A stretch of DNA of 48,593 bases, from contig JAJHSB010000036.1 of NCBI GenBank assembly GCA_022684035.1, positions 1 to 48,593 of the forward strand, in the 5' to 3' direction. The stretch is from Candidatus Acetothermia bacterium (GTDB taxonomy: Bacteria > Bipolaricaulota > Bipolaricaulia > UBA7950). A program made the translations under genes and the position numbers. The notes under the pieces were generated by a model that saw only the letters and a list, made by a program, of their open reading frames with translations, was not told the origin of the DNA and ran no database searches. This document shows positions 9,159-17,409 of the stretch, piece after piece; position 1 is the stretch's first letter; each line of letters opens with the position of its first letter.

Positions 9159-10106
9159 TCAAAACTTTCTATCCCCGCTTGTGTTGTCTATTTGTCTCTT
9201 GCCGCTCCGAATACGTTTTCTGCCCCAGATAGTAAGTGCAATAAGCGTTATGACGTACGGGAACATATTCGTCAACTCACTGGCGATGCCCCAAATAGGC
9301 AAAACAAAGGTGAGTGCCTCTGCCGTACCAAAAATTAGCGCTCCTCCGAGCGTGCGCCAAGCTGACCGGCCGGCTACTGCTGCGGCGATCAAGCCGATGA
9401 ACCCTCGTCCGGCTATCATGTCACGCGAGAACCAGGAAACATATCCCATAGAGATGAAGAGACCACCGAGGGAGGCCAACAAGCCGCTCAATAAAAGCGC
9501 AATAAATTTAATTTTGACAGTGGAAATCCCTACAGATTGGGCTGCAACAGGGTGTTCACCGACCGCTCTTAACCGCAGTCCAAATGGTGTCTTGTAAAGT
9601 AAATAATGGAGAACGAAGACCGCCAGAATAGCAACATAAGTGAGGATATGATGGCCACTTATGATTGCGCCGATCGCCGGTATCTCGGCGATAACCGGCA
9701 GGACAATCGATGGGAGGACTAAACTACGCAGACTGACTGATACTCCTCTGTCTCCAGCCAACACGTAGAGGAAGAAGACAGTGCTGCCGGCAGCAAGGAT
9801 ATTAAGAGCGATTCCAGCGATTATCAGATCCGCTTTAAGGTGCAAATTTAAATAGCCCAGAATAGCTGCCAGCGATAGACCGCTCAACACTCCGGCTGCC
9901 AGGCCGAGCCAAACGTTCTGGGTGATAGCGCTAACAAATACTCCCCAGAATGCCGCTTGCAGCATGATCCCTTCTAAGGCGATATTTATCGTACCCGCCA
10001 AATCAGTGATTATTGCTCCTAACGCAGCAAAGGCGATCGGGGTAGTGATCCGGATGATTGCAAACGCAAACCCAACATTGAGAACTGCCTGTAAAATATC
10101 AGCCAT
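9159..10106 (-). CDS. Nucleoside-type ABC transporter permease 2
   Basis: Second inner-membrane subunit of a BMP-dependent ABC importer (NupQ/YufQ-like). The 315-residue protein has about eight to ten hydrophobic segments and the early motif AGTINIALEGIML (about residues 36-48), characteristic of the BPD_transp_2 permeases that serve nucleosides and simple sugars. It overlaps the end of the first permease gene by 8 bp and is the last gene of the four-gene importer operon. Substrate is presumed to be nucleosides from the family of the binding protein and the tandem permeases; ribose-like sugars are the main alternative. Confidence 0.85.
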   Translation of the reverse strand: MADILQAVLNVGFAFAIIRITTPIAFAALGAIITDLAGTINIALEGIMLQAAFWGVFVSAITQNVWLGLAAGVLSGLSLAAILGYLNLHLKADLIIAGIALNILAAGSTVFFLYVLAGDRGVSVSLRSLVLPSIVLPVIAEIPAIGAIISGHHILTYVAILAVFVLHYLLYKTPFGLRLRAVGEHPVAAQSVGISTVKIKFIALLLSGLLASLGGLFISMGYVSWFSRDMIAGRGFIGLIAAAVAGRSAWRTLGGALIFGTAEALTFVLPIWGIASELTNMFPYVITLIALTIWGRKRIRSGKRQIDNTSGDRKF

Positions 10107-11148
10107 CCAGCAACGCCTCTCTCTCTTTCCGACGTCGCTGCCAGTGTTGTAAGAAGGCTTCAGCAGTGACGAGTAAAATAACTACTGCCTGCATGATGAT
10201 CGTTACTTCGGCGGCAACATCTGTCCGCCGTTCCATCAGCCGGGCAGCAGTGCGCAGATAACCGATAAACAGAGCGGCAAACAAGAGACCGAGCGGATGG
10301 TTGCGCGCTAAGATTGCCACAATAATACCATCGAAGCCGAGACCAGGCATCGATGTCCACAAGAAACGGTGATGTACTCCCATCAGTTCCACTGCGCCGG
10401 CCAATCCGGCAACGCCGCCACTGAGCGCCTGCACGTAGAAGACCACTCTCTGAACGTTGATTCCTCCGAACTCAGCGAACTTCAGGTTCATTCCGACCAT
10501 ACGAATTTCATAGCCCCACTTTGTCCGATAGAGGAAATACCAGATTAGACCGACTGCGATGACTGCTAGAATGATCCCACTGTGCAAACGGGGGCGGATG
10601 GTAAGATCAGGTAACCACGCTGTCAAAGGGAATCGGTACGATACCATAAATCCGGCCTGAACATCGCGGAAATAATGATTGACTAAATACAATGCCAAAA
10701 AGAAACCGATAAAATTCATCATCAATGAAGAGACCAATTCGTTGGCTGCAAACCGTGCCTTGAGCAGCCCGGGCACAGCGCCCCAAAGCGTACCTCCAGC
10801 CATTGCGGCGAGCGCAATGATCAGAATATGAAGGCCGCCGATCGGAGGAAAATGGAGCGCAACAAATGTTGCCCCTGCTGCTCCAACCAGGAATTGACCC
10901 TCTGCTCCGATGTTAAACTGCTTTGCCTGAAAGACCAATGAAACTGCTAAACCAGTGAAGATAATCGGAATCGTCATATGGATCCATTCAATGCTGCGAT
11001 GTATCCGTGTCAGCGGACCAAACAGGAGGTAGTAAGCAGCACGAAATGGTTCTTCACTCACAACAAAAATGATGATCAATCCGATAATTAGTGCAATAAG
11101 AATCGCACTTACGATCTGAAGTAATTGGAAGAGATTCACTCTATACAT
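10099..11148 (-). CDS. Nucleoside-type ABC transporter permease 1
   Basis: First membrane subunit of the BMP-dependent importer (NupP/YufP-like). 349 residues, about eight to ten membrane segments, with the family motif FNIGAEGQFLVGAAGA near residue 80 and FAANELVSSLMMNFIG near residue 133, both typical of the longer permease of this transporter class. Its ATG shares bases with the TAA of the ATPase gene (TAATG at 11148), so the subunits are translationally coupled. The basic C terminus RRRKEREALLDG lies in the cytoplasm by the positive-inside rule. Confidence 0.87.
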   Translation of the reverse strand: MYRVNLFQLLQIVSAILIALIIGLIIIFVVSEEPFRAAYYLLFGPLTRIHRSIEWIHMTIPIIFTGLAVSLVFQAKQFNIGAEGQFLVGAAGATFVALHFPPIGGLHILIIALAAMAGGTLWGAVPGLLKARFAANELVSSLMMNFIGFFLALYLVNHYFRDVQAGFMVSYRFPLTAWLPDLTIRPRLHSGIILAVIAVGLIWYFLYRTKWGYEIRMVGMNLKFAEFGGINVQRVVFYVQALSGGVAGLAGAVELMGVHHRFLWTSMPGLGFDGIIVAILARNHPLGLLFAALFIGYLRTAARLMERRTDVAAEVTIIMQAVVILLVTAEAFLQHWQRRRKEREALLDG

Positions 11149-12698
11149 TACGCTGCTTGCTCTATCTCCGGACCGGCTTGTTGTGCAGCGCCGAGCATGT
11201 AATATCCTAATTCTTCTGTGGTAATCTCGGCCGGTGTAGAAAAATGGGCTGTTATTTCGCCGTTATACAGCACTACTATACGGTCAGCCAACTGCAATAT
11301 CTCCGATAGATCGGCCGAGATGAGCAGTATCGCCTTGCCGGCATTACGGTCATCGAGCAATCTTTGACGCACGTCGAGAGTAGAGGCAATATCTATCCCC
11401 TGTGTCGGTTGATCCGCTATCATGAGGTTCGCAGCAGCAGTAAACTCACGTGCGATAACGACCCGCTGCATATTTCCACCTGAGAGTAATTGTACCGGCA
11501 TCATTGCCGTAGGAGCCTTGATATTGAACCTCTGTCGCAGTATCTCTCCATGTTGCCTGATCTGCTTCTTACGTAATCCAAAGATGGAGTGCCGGCTGAA
11601 TTCCGCTTTAAAATAGCGGTCGATAATCAAGTTATCTGTGATCGATCCTGGCGCCGCAATGCCGCGTCCCATTCTGTCGGCGGGTATATGAGAGAGACCG
11701 CAGAGCCGTATACGGCGCGGACTGGCAGTTGATACGTCTTCACCATTAACCGTGATTGTGCCGGTGAGACAGGGATATAGTCCAGTCAGTGCCTCTACCA
11801 ATTCTGTCTGTCCGTTCCCCATGATACCGGCGATCGCCAATATCTCTCCCGCCGCCACGTCAAACGAAAGATTGCACACTGCAATATGCCCATCTTTGCG
11901 TTGGCAAGTTAGCCCACGGACGCTGAGAACGGAAGGTCCGCTCACAGTCGTTCGTTTTACTGGTGCTGGGATCTTCGCTTCTCCGACCATCATGCGGGTA
12001 ATATCCTGCTCTGATACATCGGCAGCTTTGCAAACAGCCACCCTTTTACCATTGCGCAGGATAGTGATTCTGTCGGCAATCTCCTTGACCTCGCGTAGTT
12101 TATGCGTAATAAAGATTATTACTTTGCCTTCTGTCGCCAATCTTTGCATAGCACAAAATAATTCTTTCGTCTCCAGAGGAGTTAAAACAGAGGTCGGCTC
12201 ATCAAAGATGAGGCACTCAGCCTTGCGCAGTAGTATTTTCAATATCTCGACCCGTTGTTGCAATCCAACCGATAAATCACTGGTAATCGCACGGGGAGGA
12301 ACAGGAAGGCCGTATTGCCGGCTCAGATCTTCGGTCAATTCTATCGCTCTCTGCAAGAGAAAAGTGATTCCCTGTTTCGGTTCCATCCCCAATACAAGAT
12401 TTTCCGCTACTGTAAATGTTGGTACGAGCATGAAATGCTGCTGGACCATACCGAGCTTCATCTTAATCGCTGTGTGGGGGCTTGTCATTTTGACCGTTTG
12501 CCCAGCCACCGATATCGTACCTGCAGTCGGTCTTTCCATGCCGAAGAGGATTTTCATTAATGTCGTCTTTCCTGCTCCGTTCTCCCCGATCAGTCCATGA
12601 ATCTCTCCTTTTTCGACCGAGAAGTCTACTCCTTTGATCGCTGCAATGCCGTTTGGATAAACCTTGGTGATGTTACGCATTAGAATGTATGGATCCAT
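11148..12698 (-). CDS. Nucleoside-type ABC transporter, double ATPase subunit
   Basis: Tandem ATP-binding protein that drives the two permeases (NupO/YufO-like). The 516-residue chain carries two ABC domains. Domain 1 has Walker A GENGAGKTTLMK near residue 38, signature LSVGLQQR and Walker B LIFDEPTSVLTP. Domain 2 has a degenerate Walker A (GIMGNGQTELVEAL), signature LSGGNMQR and LMIADQPTQGID. The degenerate second site is normal for this subfamily. The gene follows the binding-protein gene by 70 bp and overlaps the first permease. Confidence 0.92.
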   Translation of the reverse strand: MDPYILMRNITKVYPNGIAAIKGVDFSVEKGEIHGLIGENGAGKTTLMKILFGMERPTAGTISVAGQTVKMTSPHTAIKMKLGMVQQHFMLVPTFTVAENLVLGMEPKQGITFLLQRAIELTEDLSRQYGLPVPPRAITSDLSVGLQQRVEILKILLRKAECLIFDEPTSVLTPLETKELFCAMQRLATEGKVIIFITHKLREVKEIADRITILRNGKRVAVCKAADVSEQDITRMMVGEAKIPAPVKRTTVSGPSVLSVRGLTCQRKDGHIAVCNLSFDVAAGEILAIAGIMGNGQTELVEALTGLYPCLTGTITVNGEDVSTASPRRIRLCGLSHIPADRMGRGIAAPGSITDNLIIDRYFKAEFSRHSIFGLRKKQIRQHGEILRQRFNIKAPTAMMPVQLLSGGNMQRVVIAREFTAAANLMIADQPTQGIDIASTLDVRQRLLDDRNAGKAILLISADLSEILQLADRIVVLYNGEITAHFSTPAEITTEELGYYMLGAAQQAGPEIEQAA

Positions 12699-12768
12699 TA
12701 CCAGTCCCTTTTGCAGTTGTCATAATTTAGCCATCCTTACCGCTTGACTGTTGTCAATTGGGAAGTGA

Positions 12769-13878
12769 TTATGGTCTTACTCCATCGCGCAGCGCATCTA
12801 AATCCTCGCGTGCCATGCCAAATGCAGTCGGCACCACAATTTCACCCGTGATGATGCGGCGCTTTAAATCGGTTAACAGATCCTGGAATTCCACCGGGAG
12901 ATATTTACGGAAGATCCAGTTATCAGCGAGCCCCACCGCTCCTTCCGCCAACCCCAGGGTATGAGCCTCACCAAATGGAAGAGTTCCAGTTACAAAGCGT
13001 CTTAACGCATAAAGGAGTGACATATCCACCCGTTTAAGCATCGAAGAGAGGATGCGTCTTGCTGTCACAGGATCGTCTTTCAACTCCTGAAAGATAAGTG
13101 CTTGATCAGAGTCGACACCGATGGCGTAATTATCTTTGATCCTTATTGCTTCAAGTAAACCCAGTCCGGTCAGCGAAGCAGCATGAAATACGATGTCCAC
13201 TCCTGCCCTAAGCTGTGCTAAAGCAAGCTCCTTGCCACGGGCAGGATCAGCAAAAGTGCCGGCATAAGAGATGAAGATGCGGATATTAGGATAGATATAA
13301 CGTGCACCGGCGATATACCCGACGAGGAAATCATTGATTACCGGTATATCCATTCCGCCTAAGAAACCAATTAATGGCTCGGGATTTGCTCTCTCCATCG
13401 TCGATGTAGTAACTAAAGCAGCTAATGCGCCAGCGAGGAAAGCTCCTTCATTCTGCTTGTAAAGAATCGAATGAACATTGGTAAGGCCGTACCGTTTATA
13501 ATCAACCGCAGCGTCAAAAATGAGAAACCGCCTCTCAGGATGGAGCCGCGCAACTTCATGGAGGTGGCCGCGCATATCCCAGGTCCCCACAATGATCAGA
13601 TCATAGTCTTCGTAGGCGATATCCATCAATGTCGGTCCCCATACGGCACGATCATGGGCCATCTCAACAATTGTGTAATTGATTCCCAACTCTTCCGCAG
13701 CAGCAGCCAGCCCTCGCGCGGCCGAATCAAAAAAAGAGAGATCACCCAACGTTCCATTGACAAGTAGAACGACACTTATTGGTCTGTCCTGCCCTCCGCG
13801 GATTAACAGACCCGCCCCCATCAACAGCACAATCGTCATTACGATTAAAATTTTGCTATACCCAAAACGACGCAACAT
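12769..13878 (-). CDS. BMP-family substrate-binding protein of nucleoside ABC importer
   Basis: Extracytoplasmic binding protein of the Bmp/Med family, which captures nucleosides for the importer encoded next to it. It has an N-terminal hydrophobic helix (residues about 9-30) and then the Bmp fold, with VNGTLGDLSFFDSAARG at about residue 42, VGTWDMRGH, and GVDSDQALI near residue 242. Most family members are lipoproteins, but no lipobox Cys is seen here: the helix ends LLIRGGQDRP, so the protein is probably held by an uncleaved anchor or processed by another signal peptidase. ATG 13878 is chosen because GGAGGTAATAG precedes it; TTG 13893 lacks a site. A long leader with complementary segments precedes it. 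Confidence 0.85.
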   Translation of the reverse strand: MLRRFGYSKILIVMTIVLLMGAGLLIRGGQDRPISVVLLVNGTLGDLSFFDSAARGLAAAAEELGINYTIVEMAHDRAVWGPTLMDIAYEDYDLIIVGTWDMRGHLHEVARLHPERRFLIFDAAVDYKRYGLTNVHSILYKQNEGAFLAGALAALVTTSTMERANPEPLIGFLGGMDIPVINDFLVGYIAGARYIYPNIRIFISYAGTFADPARGKELALAQLRAGVDIVFHAASLTGLGLLEAIRIKDNYAIGVDSDQALIFQELKDDPVTARRILSSMLKRVDMSLLYALRRFVTGTLPFGEAHTLGLAEGAVGLADNWIFRKYLPVEFQDLLTDLKRRIITGEIVVPTAFGMAREDLDALRDGVRP

Positions 13879-13988
13879 AACTATTACCTCCAATTAAGGA
13901 TTATTGTGACTAACGACCAACCCGCGTTTAAACAAGGTATTTTACAGTTTACTTTTCCGGGGAATAATTTACAATTAAATTTTCAATT

Positions 13989-14117
13989 TTGCGTAGTGCC
14001 TCATCAAAAAAGTACTCCCAATCGGATCATTACCGCAAATGAAAGTGTAGTTGAAAATTGGCGGTGCAGAAAGAGATCGTTACCTCCTAAGATTGGTCGC
14101 AACTACGCAAGGAGGTA
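13989..14117 (-). ncRNA. Putative structured RNA leader of the nucleoside importer operon
   Basis: The 311 bp between the MFS gene and the binding-protein start hold no gene. Minus-strand RNA from here can form nested helices: TTGCGTAGT (14110-14102) with ACTACGCAA (13997-13989), CCAATC (14096-14091) with GATTGG (14023-14018), GATC with GATC, and ACCGC (14065-14061) with GCGGT (14036-14032). An overlapping segment TACCTCCT (14117-14110) can instead pair with AGGAGGTA (14088-14081) or with the true Shine-Dalgarno (13891-13885). This resembles a riboswitch expression platform. No known riboswitch consensus was recognised; pairings were found by eye. Confidence 0.4.
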
Positions 14118-14189
14118 GCAAGCGGTATCAAAATTTTGTTTGATTTTAGTTTGAAGTATCGGAACTTAAATAAATTCCAATACACAATC

Positions 14190-15419
14190 CTATGCTATCG
14201 CATATTTCCGTTTGAGAACGACACACAAAATAACCCCTATCGCAGCCATTGCCCCTGCGGTAAGGAATGCCGGGGTAAAACTTCCTGTGGTATCGTATAT
14301 CGCTGCACCTACTGCCGGCATGAAGGCGCCAAATGCCAAGCCGGAAAATACCATTCCATAATTAATCCCCAAGTGCTTCGTGCCAAAAAATGAAGCGGTC
14401 AGTGCTGGAAACGTGGCGACAACAACTGCCAGTCCCCAGCCAACGAGTGCCGCGGCGATATATAATGTCGCCAGGGTTACTGCAAAGAGATGAAAGGAAA
14501 GGAGTGTCACGGCTTGTATCATAAAGCTCACGATCATTACCCACACCAGACCGAATCTATCACTCAGGAATCCCGCTACTGGTCGGCCGAAACCATTAAA
14601 GCCGGCAAAAATGGCAACCGCCACCGCGGCTTCCACCGCTGTCAGTCCAATGATTAACTCCCCGAATGGCGGGACGAGTGCGGCACACATCATTCCCCCG
14701 GCGATCACCAGTCCAAACGTCAGCCACATAAGCCAGAATACGGGACTACGAATGAGGTCTCTTGGAGTAGACTGATAATCGATGATCTTTTTTGCTTGCT
14801 GTGCTCCCTTGCCTCGTTTCCACCCTGAAGGTTCCCATCCATCAAACGGATTCCTTATCAGCCAGGCGGCAAAGAGGCAGATTGTAAAACCTACGACACC
14901 GATGATGAAAAGAGTCCCTTCTACCCCATGGACAGGGATCAAATGATCTGCTTTCAGGGGTGCAACAACCACACCTGCCAGTCCAACTCCCATCACAGCA
15001 CATGAAATAGCGAATGCAGGTTTATCGGGAAACCACTTTCGAACCGGCGGGACAACACAAGCGTAAATCGTACCCGCACCCACCCCGCCAATAACGCCGT
15101 AGGTGGCCACCAACCACCAGGGATACGGAAAATGATTAACTAATGCCGCCAGCCCGTATCCCAGTATAAATAGTAGTGCCCCAAGCAGGCAAGTCTTTCT
15201 TGGCCCGATAGTATCCTGAAGCCTCCCTGCTGGAACCATAATCAAGGCAAATATCACGAACAAAACAGTGAATGGTAGGGCAGCCTCTGCTGTAGTCCAT
15301 TCAAATTTATCCACTAACGGAACAACCATAGCACCCCACGCATAGGCAAGTCCTGCCATGAAAGCAAGGAGAAAGCCTGCAAACGGAATACTCCATCTCG
15401 TCCATATATACTCTCCCAT
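14190..15419 (-). CDS. MFS transporter, OFA (oxalate/formate antiporter-like) family
   Basis: Twelve-segment major-facilitator carrier of 409 residues. The MFS motif between segments 2 and 3 is AGRLQDTIGPRK (about residues 64-75), and the N terminus WAYAWG-like pattern (GLAYAWGAMVVPL) plus YGVIGGVGAGTIYACVVP near residue 120 fit the oxalate/formate antiporter (OFA) group, which moves small carboxylates. A carrier of formate, oxalate, lactate or a similar acid would suit the nearby C1 pathway, but the substrate cannot be read from the sequence. The gene stands alone: the epimerase ends 189 bp upstream, and the nucleoside importer starts 311 bp downstream. Confidence 0.8.
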   Translation of the reverse strand: MGEYIWTRWSIPFAGFLLAFMAGLAYAWGAMVVPLVDKFEWTTAEAALPFTVLFVIFALIMVPAGRLQDTIGPRKTCLLGALLFILGYGLAALVNHFPYPWWLVATYGVIGGVGAGTIYACVVPPVRKWFPDKPAFAISCAVMGVGLAGVVVAPLKADHLIPVHGVEGTLFIIGVVGFTICLFAAWLIRNPFDGWEPSGWKRGKGAQQAKKIIDYQSTPRDLIRSPVFWLMWLTFGLVIAGGMMCAALVPPFGELIIGLTAVEAAVAVAIFAGFNGFGRPVAGFLSDRFGLVWVMIVSFMIQAVTLLSFHLFAVTLATLYIAAALVGWGLAVVVATFPALTASFFGTKHLGINYGMVFSGLAFGAFMPAVGAAIYDTTGSFTPAFLTAGAMAAIGVILCVVLKRKYAIA

Positions 15420-15608
15420 TTTCTTTCCCCCGTAATTATTATCGAATGATTCTACTAGGAATAGAGATACCTTCTAACGTACAATGTAGTCAACGAGCAC
15501 AATTTTAGGTTATCCAAAGTCCCATTCTCTTCGTACAGCTCCGCGTTAATAAGCTTTCCGCAATCAGCTGATTACCGTCTTTCCTGATCGCTGATTGCTC
15601 ACATCCTC

Positions 15609-16619
15609 TCAACTTCTCTTCTCTTTTCTTAGCCTTTCCCGGAAAAACTCGACTGTCCGCTTGAGGCCCTCGCGCAGATCGACCACGGGCTTCCAGGCAA
15701 GCTCCGTTTCAGCTTTAGACACATCTAAGAAGATCCTTCTTAGCTCACCCTTCCTCTCAGGGCCATAGCTCGCACTTCCTCGAAAACCGATGATCTCCTG
15801 CAGATGAGCGAAAAGCTCGTTCACCGAGGTACCAATGCCTGTACCGATGTTATAGGCGCGATCGTTGAGTGAGTGTGCTAAAGATGCTGTCTCTAATTGC
15901 TTTATCGCTAACAGGTTTGCTTGGGCCACATCTTCCACGAAGACGTAATCCCGGAGTTGTTTGCCGTCACCGAAGATGGTCGGCGTCTCACCGGCCAGCA
16001 TCTTTCCAACGAAGATCGCCACCACCCCGGCCTCGCCGTGCGGGTCCTGCCGCGGACCGTAAACGTTGCCATAGCGCAGGGCGATGTAGGGAAGACCGTG
16101 AATAGACTGGTAGTAGTAGAGATAGTATTCAGAGCAGAGTTTACTCACCCCGTAGGGAGAGAACGGACCTTTGGGATAGGTTTCGTTCACCGGCAACTGA
16201 TCAGGCTCCCCATAAACGACCCCACCGGAGGAGACAAAGATAACCCCCTTTGTCCGGTATCGCACACAATTCTCCAGAAGATTCAGTAATCCAGTGATGT
16301 TCACCCGTGCATCTTCCCTGGGATCGGCGACTGACTTACGCACGTCGATTTGGGCCGCATGGTGGCAGACCCATTCAATTCGGTCTTTGGGGGATGTAGT
16401 AGATTCATCCCTAATTACTATACCCCCCGAGGCAAAGATCTTCTCCAGCTTTGGATCACAGATATCCATCCGGTAAAATTGGGCTTTGGGATTGAGGTTC
16501 TCCTCCTTACCGCTAGAGAGATCGTCAACTACGACCACTCGCTCTCCTTGGGCGATCAAAGCATCGACAACATGGGAGCCGATGAATCCAGCTCCGCCAG
16601 TGACCAAGATTCTGCTCAT
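15609..16619 (-). CDS. NAD-dependent sugar-nucleotide epimerase/dehydratase (UDP-glucose 4-epimerase-like)
   Basis: Extended short-chain dehydrogenase acting on nucleotide sugars for surface polysaccharide. 336 residues; the Rossmann motif TGGAGFIGSH lies at residues 7-16, the acidic NAD-binding residues follow (VVVDDLSSG), the catalytic Ser is in VSSGGVVYGE and the catalytic Tyr-Lys pair is YGVSK near residue 167. RYGNVYGPRQDPHGEAGV near residue 200 is typical of GalE-like epimerases. The exact sugar (glucose, glucuronate, N-acetyl forms) is not decidable. The gene stands alone. A palindrome (CAATCAGC at 15561 with GCTGATTG at 15590) lies just beyond its stop. Confidence 0.82.
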   Translation of the reverse strand: MSRILVTGGAGFIGSHVVDALIAQGERVVVVDDLSSGKEENLNPKAQFYRMDICDPKLEKIFASGGIVIRDESTTSPKDRIEWVCHHAAQIDVRKSVADPREDARVNITGLLNLLENCVRYRTKGVIFVSSGGVVYGEPDQLPVNETYPKGPFSPYGVSKLCSEYYLYYYQSIHGLPYIALRYGNVYGPRQDPHGEAGVVAIFVGKMLAGETPTIFGDGKQLRDYVFVEDVAQANLLAIKQLETASLAHSLNDRAYNIGTGIGTSVNELFAHLQEIIGFRGSASYGPERKGELRRIFLDVSKAETELAWKPVVDLREGLKRTVEFFRERLRKEKRS

Positions 16620-17409
16620 ATCAGAGACTCCTTATGGTGAAAAATTATCAGCTAAAGTTACGACCTGTTCGCTGCTGAGTGCTACTCTTCATCGCTTGCC
16701 CGCTGCTATTTTGTGGCCTCTTGCGCAATCACTCTCTGGCTGGGCAAGAATTACTGCTTCTGCGTGTGTAGGCAGAGAGGAAAGTCCATCCTTTCTCGTT
16801 CTGTCTCGCCGGGTGGGCGGGACAGCAACATTACAATCTGCTCGGCAATTGAACCCCACGTTTTAGTCTTAGCTCGCTAGATGACGATGAATTAATTCCG
16901 TCTTAAGGCAAAAGTCTATCGGCTCACCCTCTCCATTCAAGTTATCAGGTTCACGATTCGGAAAGACGTTCGTAGTGCGTAGTTCATGGTCCGTAGTTTT
17001 TCCCTAATTCTTCTTCTGTCATTACGAGTCTACGAAGCAATCCCGAAGGTTGCGAGTCTGTGAAGCAATCTCGTTAGCAGAGACACATGCTCCTGACTCT
17101 TGACTCCTGTCTTCTGATTCGAGATTGCCACGAGTTCTACGAACTCTCGCAATGACAAGAAAAAGAAGCTGCAGAGGAAACGGTTCGTCCCTGTGAAGAC
17201 AGGGATTGTTCGCCTTATATTCTTCATATCCGTTGCGATATAGTGATGCATCCGCAAATGGCAGCACGTATTCGTCTGGCCTGTGCTAACCGTACAGACA
17301 GACGGAAAGAAAAGGAGCTCGGAATACTCCTCTTTCCCGTCATTGCTTCGCTGACTCCTCGCATTGCTCGGAGTTTCGGCTCACATCGCTCCTCATAATG
17401 ACAGTAATC
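16620..17409. other. Gene-free, repeat-rich interval with an RNase P-like motif
   Basis: No supported protein gene in 790 bp. On the plus strand 16660-16935 has strong secondary structure: CTTGCCC/GGGCAAG around 16694-16748, a 10-bp hairpin (CTGTCTCGCC with GGCGGGACAG, 16801-16825), and the string GAGAGGAAAGTCC at 16774-16786, like conserved region I of bacterial RNase P RNA. From 16970 on come dispersed repeats: GTAGTGCGTAGTTCATGG words, TCATTACGAGTCTACGAAGC, GCTCCTGACTCTTGACTCC, and two TCATTGC-type palindromes to 17402. The end of the Wood-Ljungdahl operon transcript must lie here, but I see no hairpin followed by a clear T tract. Confidence 0.5.

Noticed and set aside
17022-17267. Short open frames in the 17-kb repeat block
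   Set aside because: They are built of the TCATTGCGAG repeat words, which give similar spurious frames elsewhere.
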